From Dryas octopetala (lineage: Eukaryota > Streptophyta > Magnoliopsida > Rosales > Rosaceae): a stretch of 64,000 nt of DNA. The notes beneath the pieces were generated by a model. That model searched no databases, was not told the DNA's origin, and worked only from the letters and a program-made list of their open reading frames with translations. How positions within the stretch are numbered: position 1 is the stretch's first letter; the number at the start of each line of letters is the position of its first letter. Shown one piece after another: positions 10,655 through 22,120 of this stretch. The stretch is taken from contig OY992835.1 of NCBI GenBank assembly GCA_963921425.1, positions 10,664,001 through 10,728,000 of the forward strand, given 5' to 3'. Both the position numbers and the translations under genes were made by a program.

Positions 10655-13600
10655 TATTCATATCATAGGGACAGACAAGTTATTCTCTAAATTTTTTAAC
10701 TCAAAATTTAAACGTGACGATTCTATACCTTAAAATAATCAATATGTCAAGAATGAGATTAAAAAACCAAAAACATTATAACAAAGTGGCTGATGATCGA
10801 AGCAAAGGCTCCTCGTAGTTGAATTTAATACTAACATGTCATCGATCAATCTGCCTTCCCTGCAGATTGATCTACGAGGTTATTGCATATAACTAATCTA
10901 AAGAATTTTCTCATGCACAATATTTATTAGAAAAAAAAAAACCACAAAAACAATGTTGTGGAACGTATGTAAGCATGTTGTGAAAAGACAAATTACCTGA
11001 TTAATCATTTATTTTACTTTTATTCTTAACAGTGTATTATTATTAATATGGTATGTGTAAACAAAAGAGAGAAATGGATTCATCAATCATATGATCTAAA
11101 CCCAATACTCTAATATGCATCATAGGATGTGTATTAAATTGTGAAACCTCTAATATTATAAAACCAATTAATTAATACTCTTCTTTAGATTATTCAATTT
11201 AACCAAAATTTTATTTCCTAATCGTACATTTTGAAAGTGTTAGCAATGAGCCAACTGTAAGTGCCTGGAGAGTATCTTGCATGTGCATAGAGACTATAGA
11301 GAGTCAATCTTGCATGTGCATAGAGAGTATAGAGAGTCATTGTTTTTTGTAAAAGTCATGTTAGGATGATATCTTCACTTTTTCTCTTTTGTTTTTCTTT
11401 TGTGGAACTAGAAGGACGGAATTGACAGAATTTTATTCTTTGTAATTATATATTGATCCCTCCAGTTTGTCACTATGTATGCTAGTTACGCTCATTGTCA
11501 CTACATATTTTAGTGTCAAAAAACCTAAAATCTTAAATTATAAACTCTTAACTTAATTTCTTAAATCACACTAAACCTTAATCGTATAAGAATAGAGTTT
11601 ACAAAAAATAATTGCCATATTTATATTAAGTGGATGTGTAATTAGAAATGTCTACTTTTATTTTAATTTGTCTTGTACAGTTTAAGCTAAGTTTTACTTT
11701 CATTCTTGTATTTTCAATTTTGGTTTAAGAACGAATTTCACAACTTAACAGACGAAAATACTAATGAATTATAACAGTTATATATAGTACATGATCAAAA
11801 TTAGAAAAATTATAAATATACATGGAGACACAAGTGAAACTTGATCCAAACTAAAAAGACAGAAAGTGATCGAAATTTAGCTGATTGAAAATGTATGAAA
11901 TCCTATACATTGCTCCAAAATATGTGGATATATATAAGGTCTGCAATGCATGGCAGGATTGGTGGAAGATATATTCATGATAATGTGTCCTTTAATTAGT
12001 TCACTTTAGCATTGCTGGGGTTGAATGGAGGGCCTGCCATTGTAAGACCTTGATAGAAAGAAGCCATTAAAAATAATTGACTTTGTGTTTGGAATTTGTC
12101 TTGTTGTTCTTGGATGATCAATCGATCACTTTCCTGAAAGCCACCTCCACGGCTCCACCACAAAGAAGCCCTTTTGCTGGGCGACTGCCCACCTTCCCTA
12201 TTGTTTCTGTGATTGTTGCACATGATTGTTCCAACAACTTGTCAGCCCCCCCCCCCCAAAAAAAAGAAATTAACAAGAAAATTACTGGCCGACCCAAGAT
12301 TTGGTTGTCATTTTTTTAAATTATTCCTTGTCAAGTTGTCAGTGACATTAAGGATTATGGCTTTAAATCATTTTTTAAATTATTGTTTGTCAGAAAAAAA
12401 GACGAAATAATTTGATTGTTAAATTTTGTGCAAACGTACGTGTTGCAACTTACAAGAAAGGATGTTGTCTTTTCTAAGGGCATTTTTAATGAGTGAGCAC
12501 TGTTCAGGGTAACGCGCTTTCGAAAAATATTTTTTTAGAAGAAAAGATTAGATTCTATTAAGAATACAAATGTGTTACATTACATATATAAGACTCATAT
12601 TGAATATAATTTATAAATCATGCAGAATCATCCTCTAACCAAAATGACATATTACGCTCCATCAATACTAAAGGAGCAATCATATATATTACGCTCTATA
12701 AGTTGATAATAAAAACCTAAAAGATTGGTTTGCGCCAATGAAGATCGAATCGACCTCCTTAACTAGAACACCTTTTGTCGCCAAGCAAGTCCCATTTGAC
12801 TCTTCAACTAGGTTTTCTTTTGGGATCCAATACTCTGCTGGATAACTAATCATTTAGCTCGCTTGAAGAGAATTTGACTTCATAGAAAGAGACAAATAAC
12901 ACGCATCTACAATAAGTTGCACACACTCTATTAAGAAATCCAAAACAAGAAACCTTCATCCTTAATTGATAATGTGCTCTTCTCCAATTGAAACAGTCAT
13001 TCTTGATTCAATAGGGAAAACCACAATAGACTTCTTGTCAATCTACCCCATACCCGAATCATTTATTCCTTCTAGCTTCAGGACTATAAAATACGACTTA
13101 GTCTTAAGAAAAGGCATGACCACAGTCGTTGCAAGAGAAATGACGACATTCAAACCATAACATAACTAGCTAGAGTTTATTATGAAACCATAGACCAATT
13201 CTCTCTAAGATCAAGACTTGGATTCTACAAAATAAGACGACCAAATCTCTAGCTTGTGGTGGCCTGAGATACAAATTAAGATTGCTGCAAACAAAAATTT
13301 TAGAGTTTTTTCCTCTTTAGTGAATAGGGTGTTTTCTCTCCCAAGAATGCTCGGTTTTGAAAAATATTTGATATACTAGAGAATTTGTTTTCAGTATAAC
13401 TATCCATACAACTACATTTATCAATAGTGAAAAATGTATACTTAATAGTGAGAAGGTGAATCTCTCATTATTTTAAGGTAAAAAAAATAGTTGTATACCA
13501 TATATATTATATTTGTATGACATAAATTTCTTATATTACATTGTTAAATTGTGTATCGATACTGCATATATATAATTCTATTGTGAATTGTTCAAATTCA

Positions 13601-13836
13601 TAAGACTAATTGAATTTATCAAATTATCTGATGACATATAATATTTCTCATTTAGAATTGTATTGGCCGATTTTATCTATATATTACTTTAAAGAAAGAG
13701 AGAAAAAAAAAAAAAGTCTATATGATAACATAATATTTTCTGAGAAATAACCTTTTTGGGAGGATGTATTCGTCTAAGAATAGTTTAATTAATTGTTGGA
13801 CGTTGATTTATGCTTGGAAATAATTTGCCAATCACT
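10655..13836. other. Gene-poor AT-rich stretch
   Basis: Apart from the tandem duplication at 11275-11340 and a C9 tract near 12247, nothing structured was found. A minus-strand frame at 11996-12223 (ending GLTMAGPPFNPSNAKVN) is discussed under findings. The 12640-13160 part looks like worn, formerly less AT-rich sequence but has no recognisable product. Confidence 0.45.
11275..11340. repeat. Two tandem copies of a 33-bp unit
   Basis: Units 11275-11307 and 11308-11340 differ at two positions. Each contains TTGCATGTGCAT, an RY-like/partly palindromic word, followed by TAGAGAGTCA. Confidence 0.85.
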
Positions 13837-13864
13837 CTTATTGGAATGTGGCATCACATAGAAA

Positions 13865-13923
<59 letters not shown>

Positions 13924-13943
13924 GATGCCACATCCCCAATAAG
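13837..13943. repeat. Imperfect hairpin with 20-21-bp arms around a (GA)n loop
   Basis: CTTATTGGAATGTGGCATCA at 13837-13856 pairs with the sequence at 13923-13943, whose reverse complement is CTTATTGGGG followed by ATGTGGCATCA. The loop of about 66 bases is almost entirely (GA)n. Weak pairing extends about 10 bases outside the arms. Confidence 0.65.
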
Positions 13944-15258
13944 GGATAGGCTTTGGCTGAATTTAGGATTGGACTTATCCACTGAGAGTAATCCATTTTG
14001 TCTGCTGAACTCAAAAGTCAACTTTTCTTTTTGTTTTCTAATATTTTAAGAAACTTCATTTATACTCGAATTTAGAATAATTATTGGTTGGATATATATT
14101 GATGAACTTTGCTAATTAACCATATAATTTCATGGTGGAGCCAGATTCGATTACTCGAATGTGTTCATCCCTCAAATGAATGAAAACATTTAAATTGTTT
14201 GCAACAACTACAATTATAATTAATCAAATCTTAGCCTTTACCTTTCAAGAAAGATGCCTTCAATCCTACACAAATTTAATATTGTTTGTCTCTAATAGGC
14301 CGATTTGAAACTTTCAACTTGATAAAGGTTGCTTCTTTGAGTTAAATTTTGCCGGCTATAATTACCACAAGCACTATGGGACACTCTTTAAGAAAAAGTT
14401 CCCTGATACGAGCCTAAAAAATCAATACAAGGAAATATAAGCAAATAATTTTTTTTTAATAAATAGAGTATTCCCTAATATGAGACGAGTATTGTAAAAT
14501 TAATGTAGAATGTAAGACATGATGAGTGATATCGATTCGCGTCTCATATTTTACATTAATCCTGCAAAACTTATTTGGCATTTAAGAATTCTTGTTCAAT
14601 AAATATTATAATATAAAGTTATATAGGTAGCCGTACGTTTAATATATAGAGATCATTTACATATAAGGCCAAATCAAGATTCAAAGAGAACCAAGCAAAG
14701 ACTGGCCCAACACAAGGTGGTTTAATTTTTAGTTGATCGATCAGCCAAGGTTGTTGATTGGTTAGGGAAGTGGTTGATGTCTCATCCCCTTTTTCATTAA
14801 TTGCTCTTAATCTATAAAACCATAGCCACTTTAACTAGTTCATAAGATGATAATAAAGCCAACCTACTTCATATCAAACAAAAAGCCTGACCTACTTGAA
14901 ATGGATTTTTTAGAAGTTGCTGGCTGGACAAGTAAATATCATATACGTGGTAACGTGGGGTTCTGTTTCTTAAACCATGATTGAGAAATACGTAATGTGA
15001 CTAATTAATTAATGTCCCATTTCAAAGACTCAATTATAGCAACATCAACATCCACTTGAGTGAATAATTTGAATTGGCTGCATTTACCTACCAAATTGTG
15101 TGCTAGCTTTTTCAAAGGTGTGTGTATGGTTCATTGGTGTTGGGCAGCTGCCAATTGAGTGTGGACTAATTACTTGGTCAATTTCGCACACTAGAATTAA
15201 ATCTAAAGCATATAATTTGTTTAGTGTAATGATTATACAAGTTGAAGCACATGAGAGC
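13944..15258. other. Intergenic, no gene seen
   Basis: AT-rich. A short inverted similarity around 14465-14570 (words TGAGACG and CGTCTCA) is the only structure noticed. Confidence 0.45.
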
Positions 15259-15268
15259 TATATATATA

Positions 15269-15568
15269 GAGAGCTACTATTTGCACACCTTTTTTTTTCT
15301 TTTTGCACACCCCTATTAAAAAAAAAAAAAAGCCAAAAAAAAAAAAAGACAATACACTCCCTCTCTTCTTTCCCTCTCTTTTTTTCTCTCGTTCACACCC
15401 CCCTTCCCCTGTTTTTTTTTTTCTTCTTCTTCTCCAACCCTCCCCCAGCCAGCCCCTCTACCCAACCCACCTAGCCCCTCAACCCCCTCACCCGACCCAC
15501 CCCTCCCTCCCTCCCTCCCTCCCCCTCCCCCCTCCACCCAACTCACCTAGCCCCTGCACCGACCCCCC

Positions 15569-15603
<35 letters not shown>

Positions 15604-16481
15604 CTAAGCAAATAGCAAAAAAAAAAAAGGGTGGCAGGTGGTTCGGCAGACCAGTGCCGAACCACCTGCCACCCTTTTTTTTTTTGCTATTTGCTTGGGC
15701 GAGAGGTGAGACCACCACCGGTCACCTCCTCATTCTCTCCTCTCTCCATTTCTCTGTCTTGTCTCTAACAGAGCCAAGCTACTGCCAGCGCTCCCGCGTC
15801 GCACCGTCGAGCTTCCACCTTCCGCCAAGCTGCTGCCAGAGCCAAGCTGCTGCACAAGGTGGCTGGAAAGAGTTGGAGCCGGCAGTTGGGCTTCGCGGAG
15901 CTTGCAGGAGAGGTGATGTTGCGGGGAGGTGGAGTCGCGAGAGAGAGAAAGGGAGCTAGGAGAGAGAATGTGACGGGGAGGTGGTGCTGCCGGGGAAGAG
16001 AGAGAAAGAGAGAGGGAGGAAGGTGGTGCAGGGAGGGTGCGGGAGGGAAGGTGGTGGTCGGGTGAGGGGGAGATGGGCTGGGTGGGTCGGGTGAAACGGG
16101 GGGAGAGAGTGAGGTGGTGCAGCTGCATGCGGAGAGGAGAGAGAGGGATTGAGGAGGGTGGCCGGTGCTGCATGCGGGGAGGTTGGTCGGAGAGGGAAGG
16201 GATTGAGGGGCTGGGTGGGTTGGGTGGAGGGGCTGGCTGTGGGAAGGTTGGAGAAGAAGAAGAAGAAAAAAAAAAAAACAGGGGAAGGGGGGTGTGAACG
16301 AGAGAAAAAGGAGAGGGAAAAAAGGGAGGGTGTGTAATGAAATGAGGGTATTTTGGTAATGGGGTGGGTGTGTGTTGAGAGATTTTGAATTTGAGGTAAG
16401 TGTGTGGGGGTGTGTAGGAGAAAAAAAGAGAAAAAAGGTGTGCAAAAAGAAAAAAAAAAAGGTGTGCAAATAGTAGCTCTC
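15269..16481. mobile_element. Long-TIR Mutator-like non-autonomous element
   Basis: The ends are inverted: the left begins GAGAGCTACTATTTGCACACC-type sequence and the right is its complement. The similarity continues for roughly 270-300 bases per side through poly-T, CTCTCGTTCACACCCC and C-rich blocks. Both sides are flanked by TATATATATA (15259-15268 and 16482-16491), compatible with a 9-10-bp duplication but low-complexity. The GC-rich interior opens long frames on both strands, but they are Pro/Ser or Gly/Arg/Glu-rich artefacts of C- and G-rich strands. No transposase. Confidence 0.75.
15601..15701. repeat. Near-perfect 47-48-bp palindrome inside the MULE
   Basis: Arms 15601-15648 and 15655-15701 are complementary apart from one mismatch and one base in an A/T run. 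The spacer is six bases (GACCAG). Arm core: GGGTGGCAGGTGGTTCGGCA. It sits directly after a (CT)n tract. Confidence 0.9.
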
Positions 16482-16928
16482 TATATATATAAGCTAATGA
16501 ATTAATTATCTCCTACTACATGACAACTTTTATATTTACCCTCAATTATATATATTGTTTAAACTTAACAATAAGGTACTTTTTGTATTTTGGGAGCCAG
16601 CTGTCCTTTACTAACCCACATTAAATAACCATTTTTCCATTTTTTTATTTTTTTTTATAGAATATTTAATATTTATCTTTTTCTTTTTCAGTATAGTTTG
16701 TACGTTGTTTGGCTCTGTTTTTAGAGTCTCTGTATTTCCAAATCTCACAAGCTCCAGATCTCTCTCTCTTTCTTTCTCTCTCTCTCTCTGCTTGATCGAA
16801 GCCTTCTAGATCTGCTCTGACCACTCCGACTTTTCCTCGATTGAACATTATCACAGCTTGTGGTACGTAGACTCCTACTTTGATTTCTTATCATTAGAAG
16901 GTTCTTGATTTTTTTTTTAAGCTCAATT
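16482..16928. other. Intergenic, leader-like CT-rich patch
   Basis: 16740-16800 is CT-rich and resembles a plant 5' leader, followed by a possible donor TGGTACGTAG near 16859, but no coding exon follows. Left as non-coding. Confidence 0.35.
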
Positions 16929-17376
16929 TCTGAAACTGCAATTTCTGGAACATTGCAAGTGAACTGAAACTGCAGTTTATTGGAGTTGCAGTTACTAACT
17001 GCAGTTTCTGAAACTGCAAATGAACTGAAACTGCAGTTTATTTGAGTTGCAATTGCAGTTTCAAAAACTGCAAATGAACTGAAACTGCAGTGTAAGTGAA
17101 ATTGCAGTTTATTGGAGTTGCAGTTACTAACTGCAGTTTCTAAAACTGCAAATGAACTAAAACTGCAGTTTATTTGAGTTGCAACTATAGTTTCAGAAAC
17201 TGCAAATGAACTGAAACTGCAGTTTATTTGAGTTGCAAGCTTACAGTTGCAGTGTAAGTGAAACTGCAGTTTATTGGAGCTGTAGGCTTGCAGTTGCAGT
17301 TACTAACTGCAGTTTCTAAAACTACAAAGTGAACTGAAACTGCAGTTTTTTTGGAGTTGCAGGCTTGCAGTTGCAG
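16929..17376. repeat. Self-complementary minisatellite with CTGCAG cores
   Basis: About 450 bases built of variants of AACTGAAACTGCAGTTTATT, GAGTTGCAGTTACTAACTGC and TTTCTGAAACTGCAAATG. Starts of the GCAAATGAACTGAAACTGC word are irregularly spaced, about 50 to 120 bases. AACTGCAGTT is a perfect palindrome, so each unit can fold on itself. No coding sense. Confidence 0.85.
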
Positions 17377-18264
17377 AACGATGCTTGTGAATGAAGATGA
17401 ACAATTGTCAATTTGGTAAAGTTGAAGAAAGAGATCGATTTGGCAAAGACAAGAAGAAGATCAGTTTTTAGCTGTTTGTGTAGTTGGTTTGGTTGTGATG
17501 CGTTTCTTTTGGAAGGTGTCCGCATGTTATATGTTGGGCTGGTAAATAGTGTCCGCAAGCTAATAAAAATAGATTGAGTGATTTTGGTTAATATTTTACT
17601 TTGTTAATACCTTATAATTAATAGACTCTAAGCTAATTAATGGGACATTCTATGGCTGGTTTAGGTTGTCATTCCGGCTGTTTCTATCACTCCAAATCAC
17701 TAGTATTAATTCTTGGCTCCATCATCTGATCCTCTACTATTTTTTAGTGTTAATCTTGTTCTTAGGTATGTTTAAAATTGCATCATTTAATTTTTTTTAT
17801 ATAATTATGTTTATGGTATAAATTTTAAATACTCATTCTAATTAAATGCACTTAATCATGTACCTCAAATAACGTAATTGCTTTTGTTGATAAAAGATAA
17901 ATTTATTAGAAAGGCTAAGAAGCTAGATACATCATTAGTTTAAAAGGATTTGAAATTGGGACTTCTCAGACATTGAGAAAAATATTACTAAACCAATGGC
18001 TAGCTAGTACCCCACACTTTATTTATCTGTAACAAGTTAAAAACATTATTTCATATGCCACATCAATTTGTAGCTAAAAGTTAGAATAATAGTTGATAAC
18101 TCTAGTATTGTTAAAATACGAATCCTCTTTAATATTATAAAAAAACAAATACCACCAAACGGTAAGCTATTTGGTGACCAAAATCAATATATATTGGAAC
18201 AACGAGAGAATAAGAAAAGGAAGAAAAAAAAAATCATTGTTCGAGTGTTTTATAGATTGCACGA
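17377..18264. other. Intergenic, no gene seen
   Basis: Runs from the minisatellite edge to the next MULE-like element. AT-rich, only short frames. Confidence 0.45.
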
Positions 18265-18273
18265 TATATTCAA

Positions 18274-19210
18274 CGGAGGCGATTTTTGCACTCCTCTTTT
18301 CTTCATTTGTACTCCTTTACATATTTCTAAGAATTTTTTATATGTATTTCCAAATCTACCCTTTTATGGCTTATTGGTTTATTAATTATTGATTCATTAT
18401 CTAAGACATCAATGTCACATGCTAAAAATTTTCTTATGTTATTTTTTCACTTCTTTCTCTTGCTTCCTATGACGCTCTCTCTTCATCTGCAATCTTATTT
18501 GGATTTATTTATTTTTTCTCTAGTGTTTTTCATTTTTGTTAAAGAATGGCTCAAATTTGCTACAAGTGATGGGTGTGAAAGCAAGAATTATTAAGGAGAT
18601 GAGAATCGTTATTATCGGGGATGGCGATCATAATTGGTTGTTTTAGATAATATTTGTCTTGAGTTGTAAAGATCTGAAATAGAAAAAAAAAAAAAAAAGA
18701 GAGGAAAATAACAAGAAAGATCTAAAATACATTGGAAGAGAATGAATGAAAAAAATCTCAACTTAAAAATTCTAGTGTACGTACTGATTTTTTTGGACTA
18801 GAAGAATATTTATATTTGCTTATTGATTTATTTGGGTTGAATTGCACTTACGGAGATATGAAAAAGAAAAGAAAGAGATAGTGAGAGAATATGAAGAAGG
18901 AAAAAAAAGGAAAATTTCAATACAAAACAACTATTAGAAAAATAGTCAAAGTAGTTCAATTGTGACCATAGATATATATTTAGTGGACAATATTAAGCAA
19001 GTTTTGGAGACAATATAGCACCGGAGAGAAACCTAATCCTAGCATGATAATAGGTTAAAAAGAGAAGGCATAATACATAAATTAAAACATTTTCAACCTC
19101 AAAAGAATAAAGGGTAGATTTAGAAATACAAATAAAAAATATATTAAAAACCATTAAAAAAATGTGAAGGAGTGCAAATGGAGAAAATGAGAGTGTGAAA
19201 ATCACCTCAC
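18274..19210. mobile_element. Mutator-like non-autonomous element
   Basis: The left end (GGAGGCGATTTTTGCACTCC) and the inverted right end (GTGAGGTGATTTTCACACTC) match imperfectly for over 100 bases, including CATTTGTACTCCTTTACAT and ATTTCCAAATCTACCCTTT. Flanks TATATTCAA (18265-18273) and TATATCCAA (19211-19219) differ at one of nine positions, a convincing 9-bp target duplication. The interior is AT-rich and non-coding. Confidence 0.75.
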
Positions 19211-19219
19211 TATATCCAA

Positions 19220-19600
19220 TTCCCCATTAATAATTTACTTATGTATAAAGTTGCACATTTAAAAGTTAAAACCATGTTTGTGCCTAAATAAATTACTTTG
19301 GGCCTCAATAAATTATTTGAGCCTATGTAAGAAGACAAAGGTTTTATGCCCAACTTATCCATTTTGGGCCTAAATTAAGACAGTTCTCAATTGTTTCACC
19401 ATTTTGTAGTATATGCAACACCTCTTTATGTTCTCTTGGGTACAAAGAAGGCTAAAGGGACCAATAATTGTATTTTTGGGCCCAACCCATGTGGTGCTGA
19501 CCAAGAGTTTTTTTTACGGTTATCTCAGTTAGAGAATACTAATGATGAGAGGAAGGGTTTCTTTGTAAAATACATAAAATTGTGAGAAAATATTCATTCA
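19220..19600. other. Intergenic, no gene seen
   Basis: Short words such as TTGGGCCT recur; no open frame of note. Confidence 0.4.
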
Positions 19601-19620
19601 ATGTTACTATCTCAATTCGC

Positions 19621-19712
19621 TAAGAATGCTGAATGGACTTATGATAGCCAATATACTGCTTTCGGATGTTAATCATCCTTAAATAGAATATCTTTCAACC
19701 AAAAAAAAAAAA
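19621..19712 (+). mobile_element. 5'-truncated LINE tail (92 bp)
   Basis: Ends in ATATCTTTCAACC plus 13 A. It is bracketed by ATGTTACTATCTCAAT (from 19601) and ATGTTATTATCTCAAT (from 19713), a long target duplication with one difference. This is the signature of target-primed reverse transcription with severe 5' truncation. Confidence 0.75.
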
Positions 19713-19874
19713 ATGTTATTATCTCAATAGCGCAAAAAGTTAATTATTATGAAATAATGAAAAAGTGCATCGAGTAAAATATAATTTTAAAAAATTTTAT
19801 TGATTTATTTGTAATTAGCCATTTTATGTATCATTTTTATTTTAGTTGGACACATTTAAAATACCCTTAACCAA

Positions 19875-20004
19875 TTCTCGGTTTCTGTTTGAGTTGCTTT
19901 ATTTTGCTGTTGTTTGGCTTCTTTGTTATGTTGCTCTTGTTTGGTTTGTAAACTTTGTTGTCTTGGTTTAATAGAATGAGGTATTTCAATAGCCCAAAAA
20001 AAAA
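19875..20004 (+). mobile_element. 5'-truncated LINE tail (130 bp)
   Basis: The sequence ends TTTCAATAGCCC plus poly-A. It is flanked by a perfect ACCCTTAACCAA duplication at 19863-19874 and 20005-20016. The TTG/CTT-rich body with TTTAATAGAATGAGG before the tail resembles plant LINE 3' ends. Confidence 0.75.
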
Positions 20005-20016
20005 ACCCTTAACCAA

Positions 20017-21039
20017 GAAAACAAACATGGTTCAAATTTGGCATAGGTGTCTCCGTGGAACATTGGATCAAATTCATTCACATTGGAGACTATGCTTAAT
20101 TAGTTAATTGGAATGGTTTTGGGCTTAAGTTTGCTTGGAAAACGAGAAAAGAATGTCATTCAATGAATTTGGTCCATTTGGATACTTTGTTGGGCTGTAC
20201 TTATTGTTTAAATTATAATCATATAGTTATCAATTAATGAATTTGATCTTACATACATTCAATGAATCCATTACTTCTTCTGCTAAAATTAAAAATCAAA
20301 CAAAAAAATAATCAAAGGATTGAAATCTCGCTTCTAATGTGCAAGGCTATTTATGTTCAGAATTATAACATTTTGTTTAGGGTCCATTATATTGTAGGGT
20401 TGGACAACTAAAATTGTTGGTCTAAAGGACAATTAACCAAACAAGTTGAACTGAAAGCCAAAATTCAAATAATGGTCAATCCAGTGCATATGTAAAAATA
20501 CAATAAGTGTAACTGTAAAAAAAATTTAGAAATTACTTTTTTACATCAACTTATTAAATTAAGATCTTTTACATCAAATTTATTAATAGTTTAGTTCTAA
20601 CTTCTAAGATATAATTTACTATTTTATTTTTTCAATATAAATCGTAAATACTAAACTCTAGATAATAAAAAGTTTAAAGCACAATATACAAAGAATCCTA
20701 TTTCTTTGGATGGAACCTCATGTCAGTCAGTGACGTTAACATTTAACTGTTCTTTAAAAAATGATTAAAGGGCAATCGTTTTTTAGCTTGAAACAAACTC
20801 GGTGGCCACCTAACCCACATGCAATTGCCAAAATTCTAATTAACTATTGTCTCTTTACAAGTTATCCAAAATAGATAAAGGGTGATGAAGAAAGATCAGT
20901 TAATGTTTATAGTGATATATAATTGTCCACTCATCAATAGTAGAAAGAGCAGGTACAACAAAACAAAAATATATTAGGTAAGGTGATGGCTTTCCCTCAG
21001 TACAATCCTCACCCCTTGAATATAGACCAATTACCTATA
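20017..21039. other. Intergenic, no gene seen
   Basis: AT-rich sequence without structure that I could support. Confidence 0.45.
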
Positions 21040-21047
21040 GTTATTCT

Positions 21048-22112
21048 TAAGGAATAAAATTTCAGATTTTGAAAAAATTTTGATGAAAATTTTGATGAAA
21101 ATTTTGACGAAAATTTTGAAGATTTTTAAATTTTGACAAAAATTAGACGAAAATGACGGAAATTACTATCAAAATATAGAAATTTTGAATGAAACTTTAC
21201 CATATGTTTATTTAACATATTATCTATTAAATTGATAAAAAACATTGAAAAAACCAAATTATATAGTAAGTTTCATATGATATAAGATGAATATAATATG
21301 CGCTGGAGACAAATACTGTTAAATAAAATTAGTATAATGAATAAATGAAATTAGTATATTATTTATACTTTATAATCTATACACTAAACCATATTTTATA
21401 ATCTATATTTTATATTGTTTAGGATATGGTATATGATATTATGGTGTAGGCCCTTTAGGGTATTTTAAATTATTTTTTATATAGAAATATATTAGAATTT
21501 ACTAGTTTAGGGTTTAAAAACAATTAAACGAAACTCTAAAACTGCCAAACGAAACCCCAAACCATTTTTTTTTCTTTACAATTGCCCAAACGCCCCAAAT
21601 CCCAATCAACCCTAAATCTTTTAAATTTTTTTTTCTTTTTCTTTCCTTCCTTTTTTTTTTTTTCTTCTTTTTCTTTCCTTCCTTTCCTTTCCTTTATTTT
21701 CCCTCGTGAGTCTCCACTGTTTTTTCTTCTTCTTCATCCTTTCTTTCTCTCTGCATCTCCAATCCATCACCAACTCACCCTCACCCTCACCTCTTTCTCT
21801 CTCTCCTCTCTTTCTCCCTCATCTCCCCCTGTCGCCCCCCTGCCTGCCTCTTTCTCCCTCGATCTCCCCCCTGCCGCCCCTGCCGCCGCCCCCTCCTCTT
21901 TCTCCCAAAACCATCACTTTCTCCCTCGATCTCCCCCTACCGCCCCCAGCCTCCTCTCCAAAAACCCAGCCTTCCAAAACCCAAAACCAGTCCTTGATCT
22001 CACTGCCGAAAATTTCGCCAAAATTTCGATAATTTTGACGAAATTATCATGAAAATTTAACAAATATGAGTTTCGATTTCGACACCCCAAAAAATCGAAA
22101 TTTAACACCTTG
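21048..22112 (+). mobile_element. hAT-like element, copy A of an inverted pair
   Basis: Begins TAAGGAATAAAATTTC and ends, inverted, CAAGGTGTTAAATTTCG. Subterminal GAAATTTCG/GAAAATTTTGA repeats occur at both ends, with a CT/CCCC-rich interior at 21620-21960. The flanking 8-mers are GTTATTCT (21040-21047) and GTTATACT (22113-22120). Frames in the CT-rich part are Ser/Pro/Leu low-complexity and not genes. No transposase, so it depends on an autonomous relative. Superfamily is inferred from the 8-bp duplication. Confidence 0.7.
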
Positions 22113-22120
22113 GTTATACT

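Noticed and set aside
15303-15959. Long plus-strand frame (218 codons) and several antisense frames in the same MULE
   Set aside because: Pro/Ser/Leu or Gly/Arg/Glu-rich translations of C-rich and G-rich strands inside TIRs; no domain, no codon bias.
21582-22052. Ser/Pro/Phe-rich frame of 156 codons
   Set aside because: Translation of the CT-rich interior of the hAT-like copy A; low complexity.
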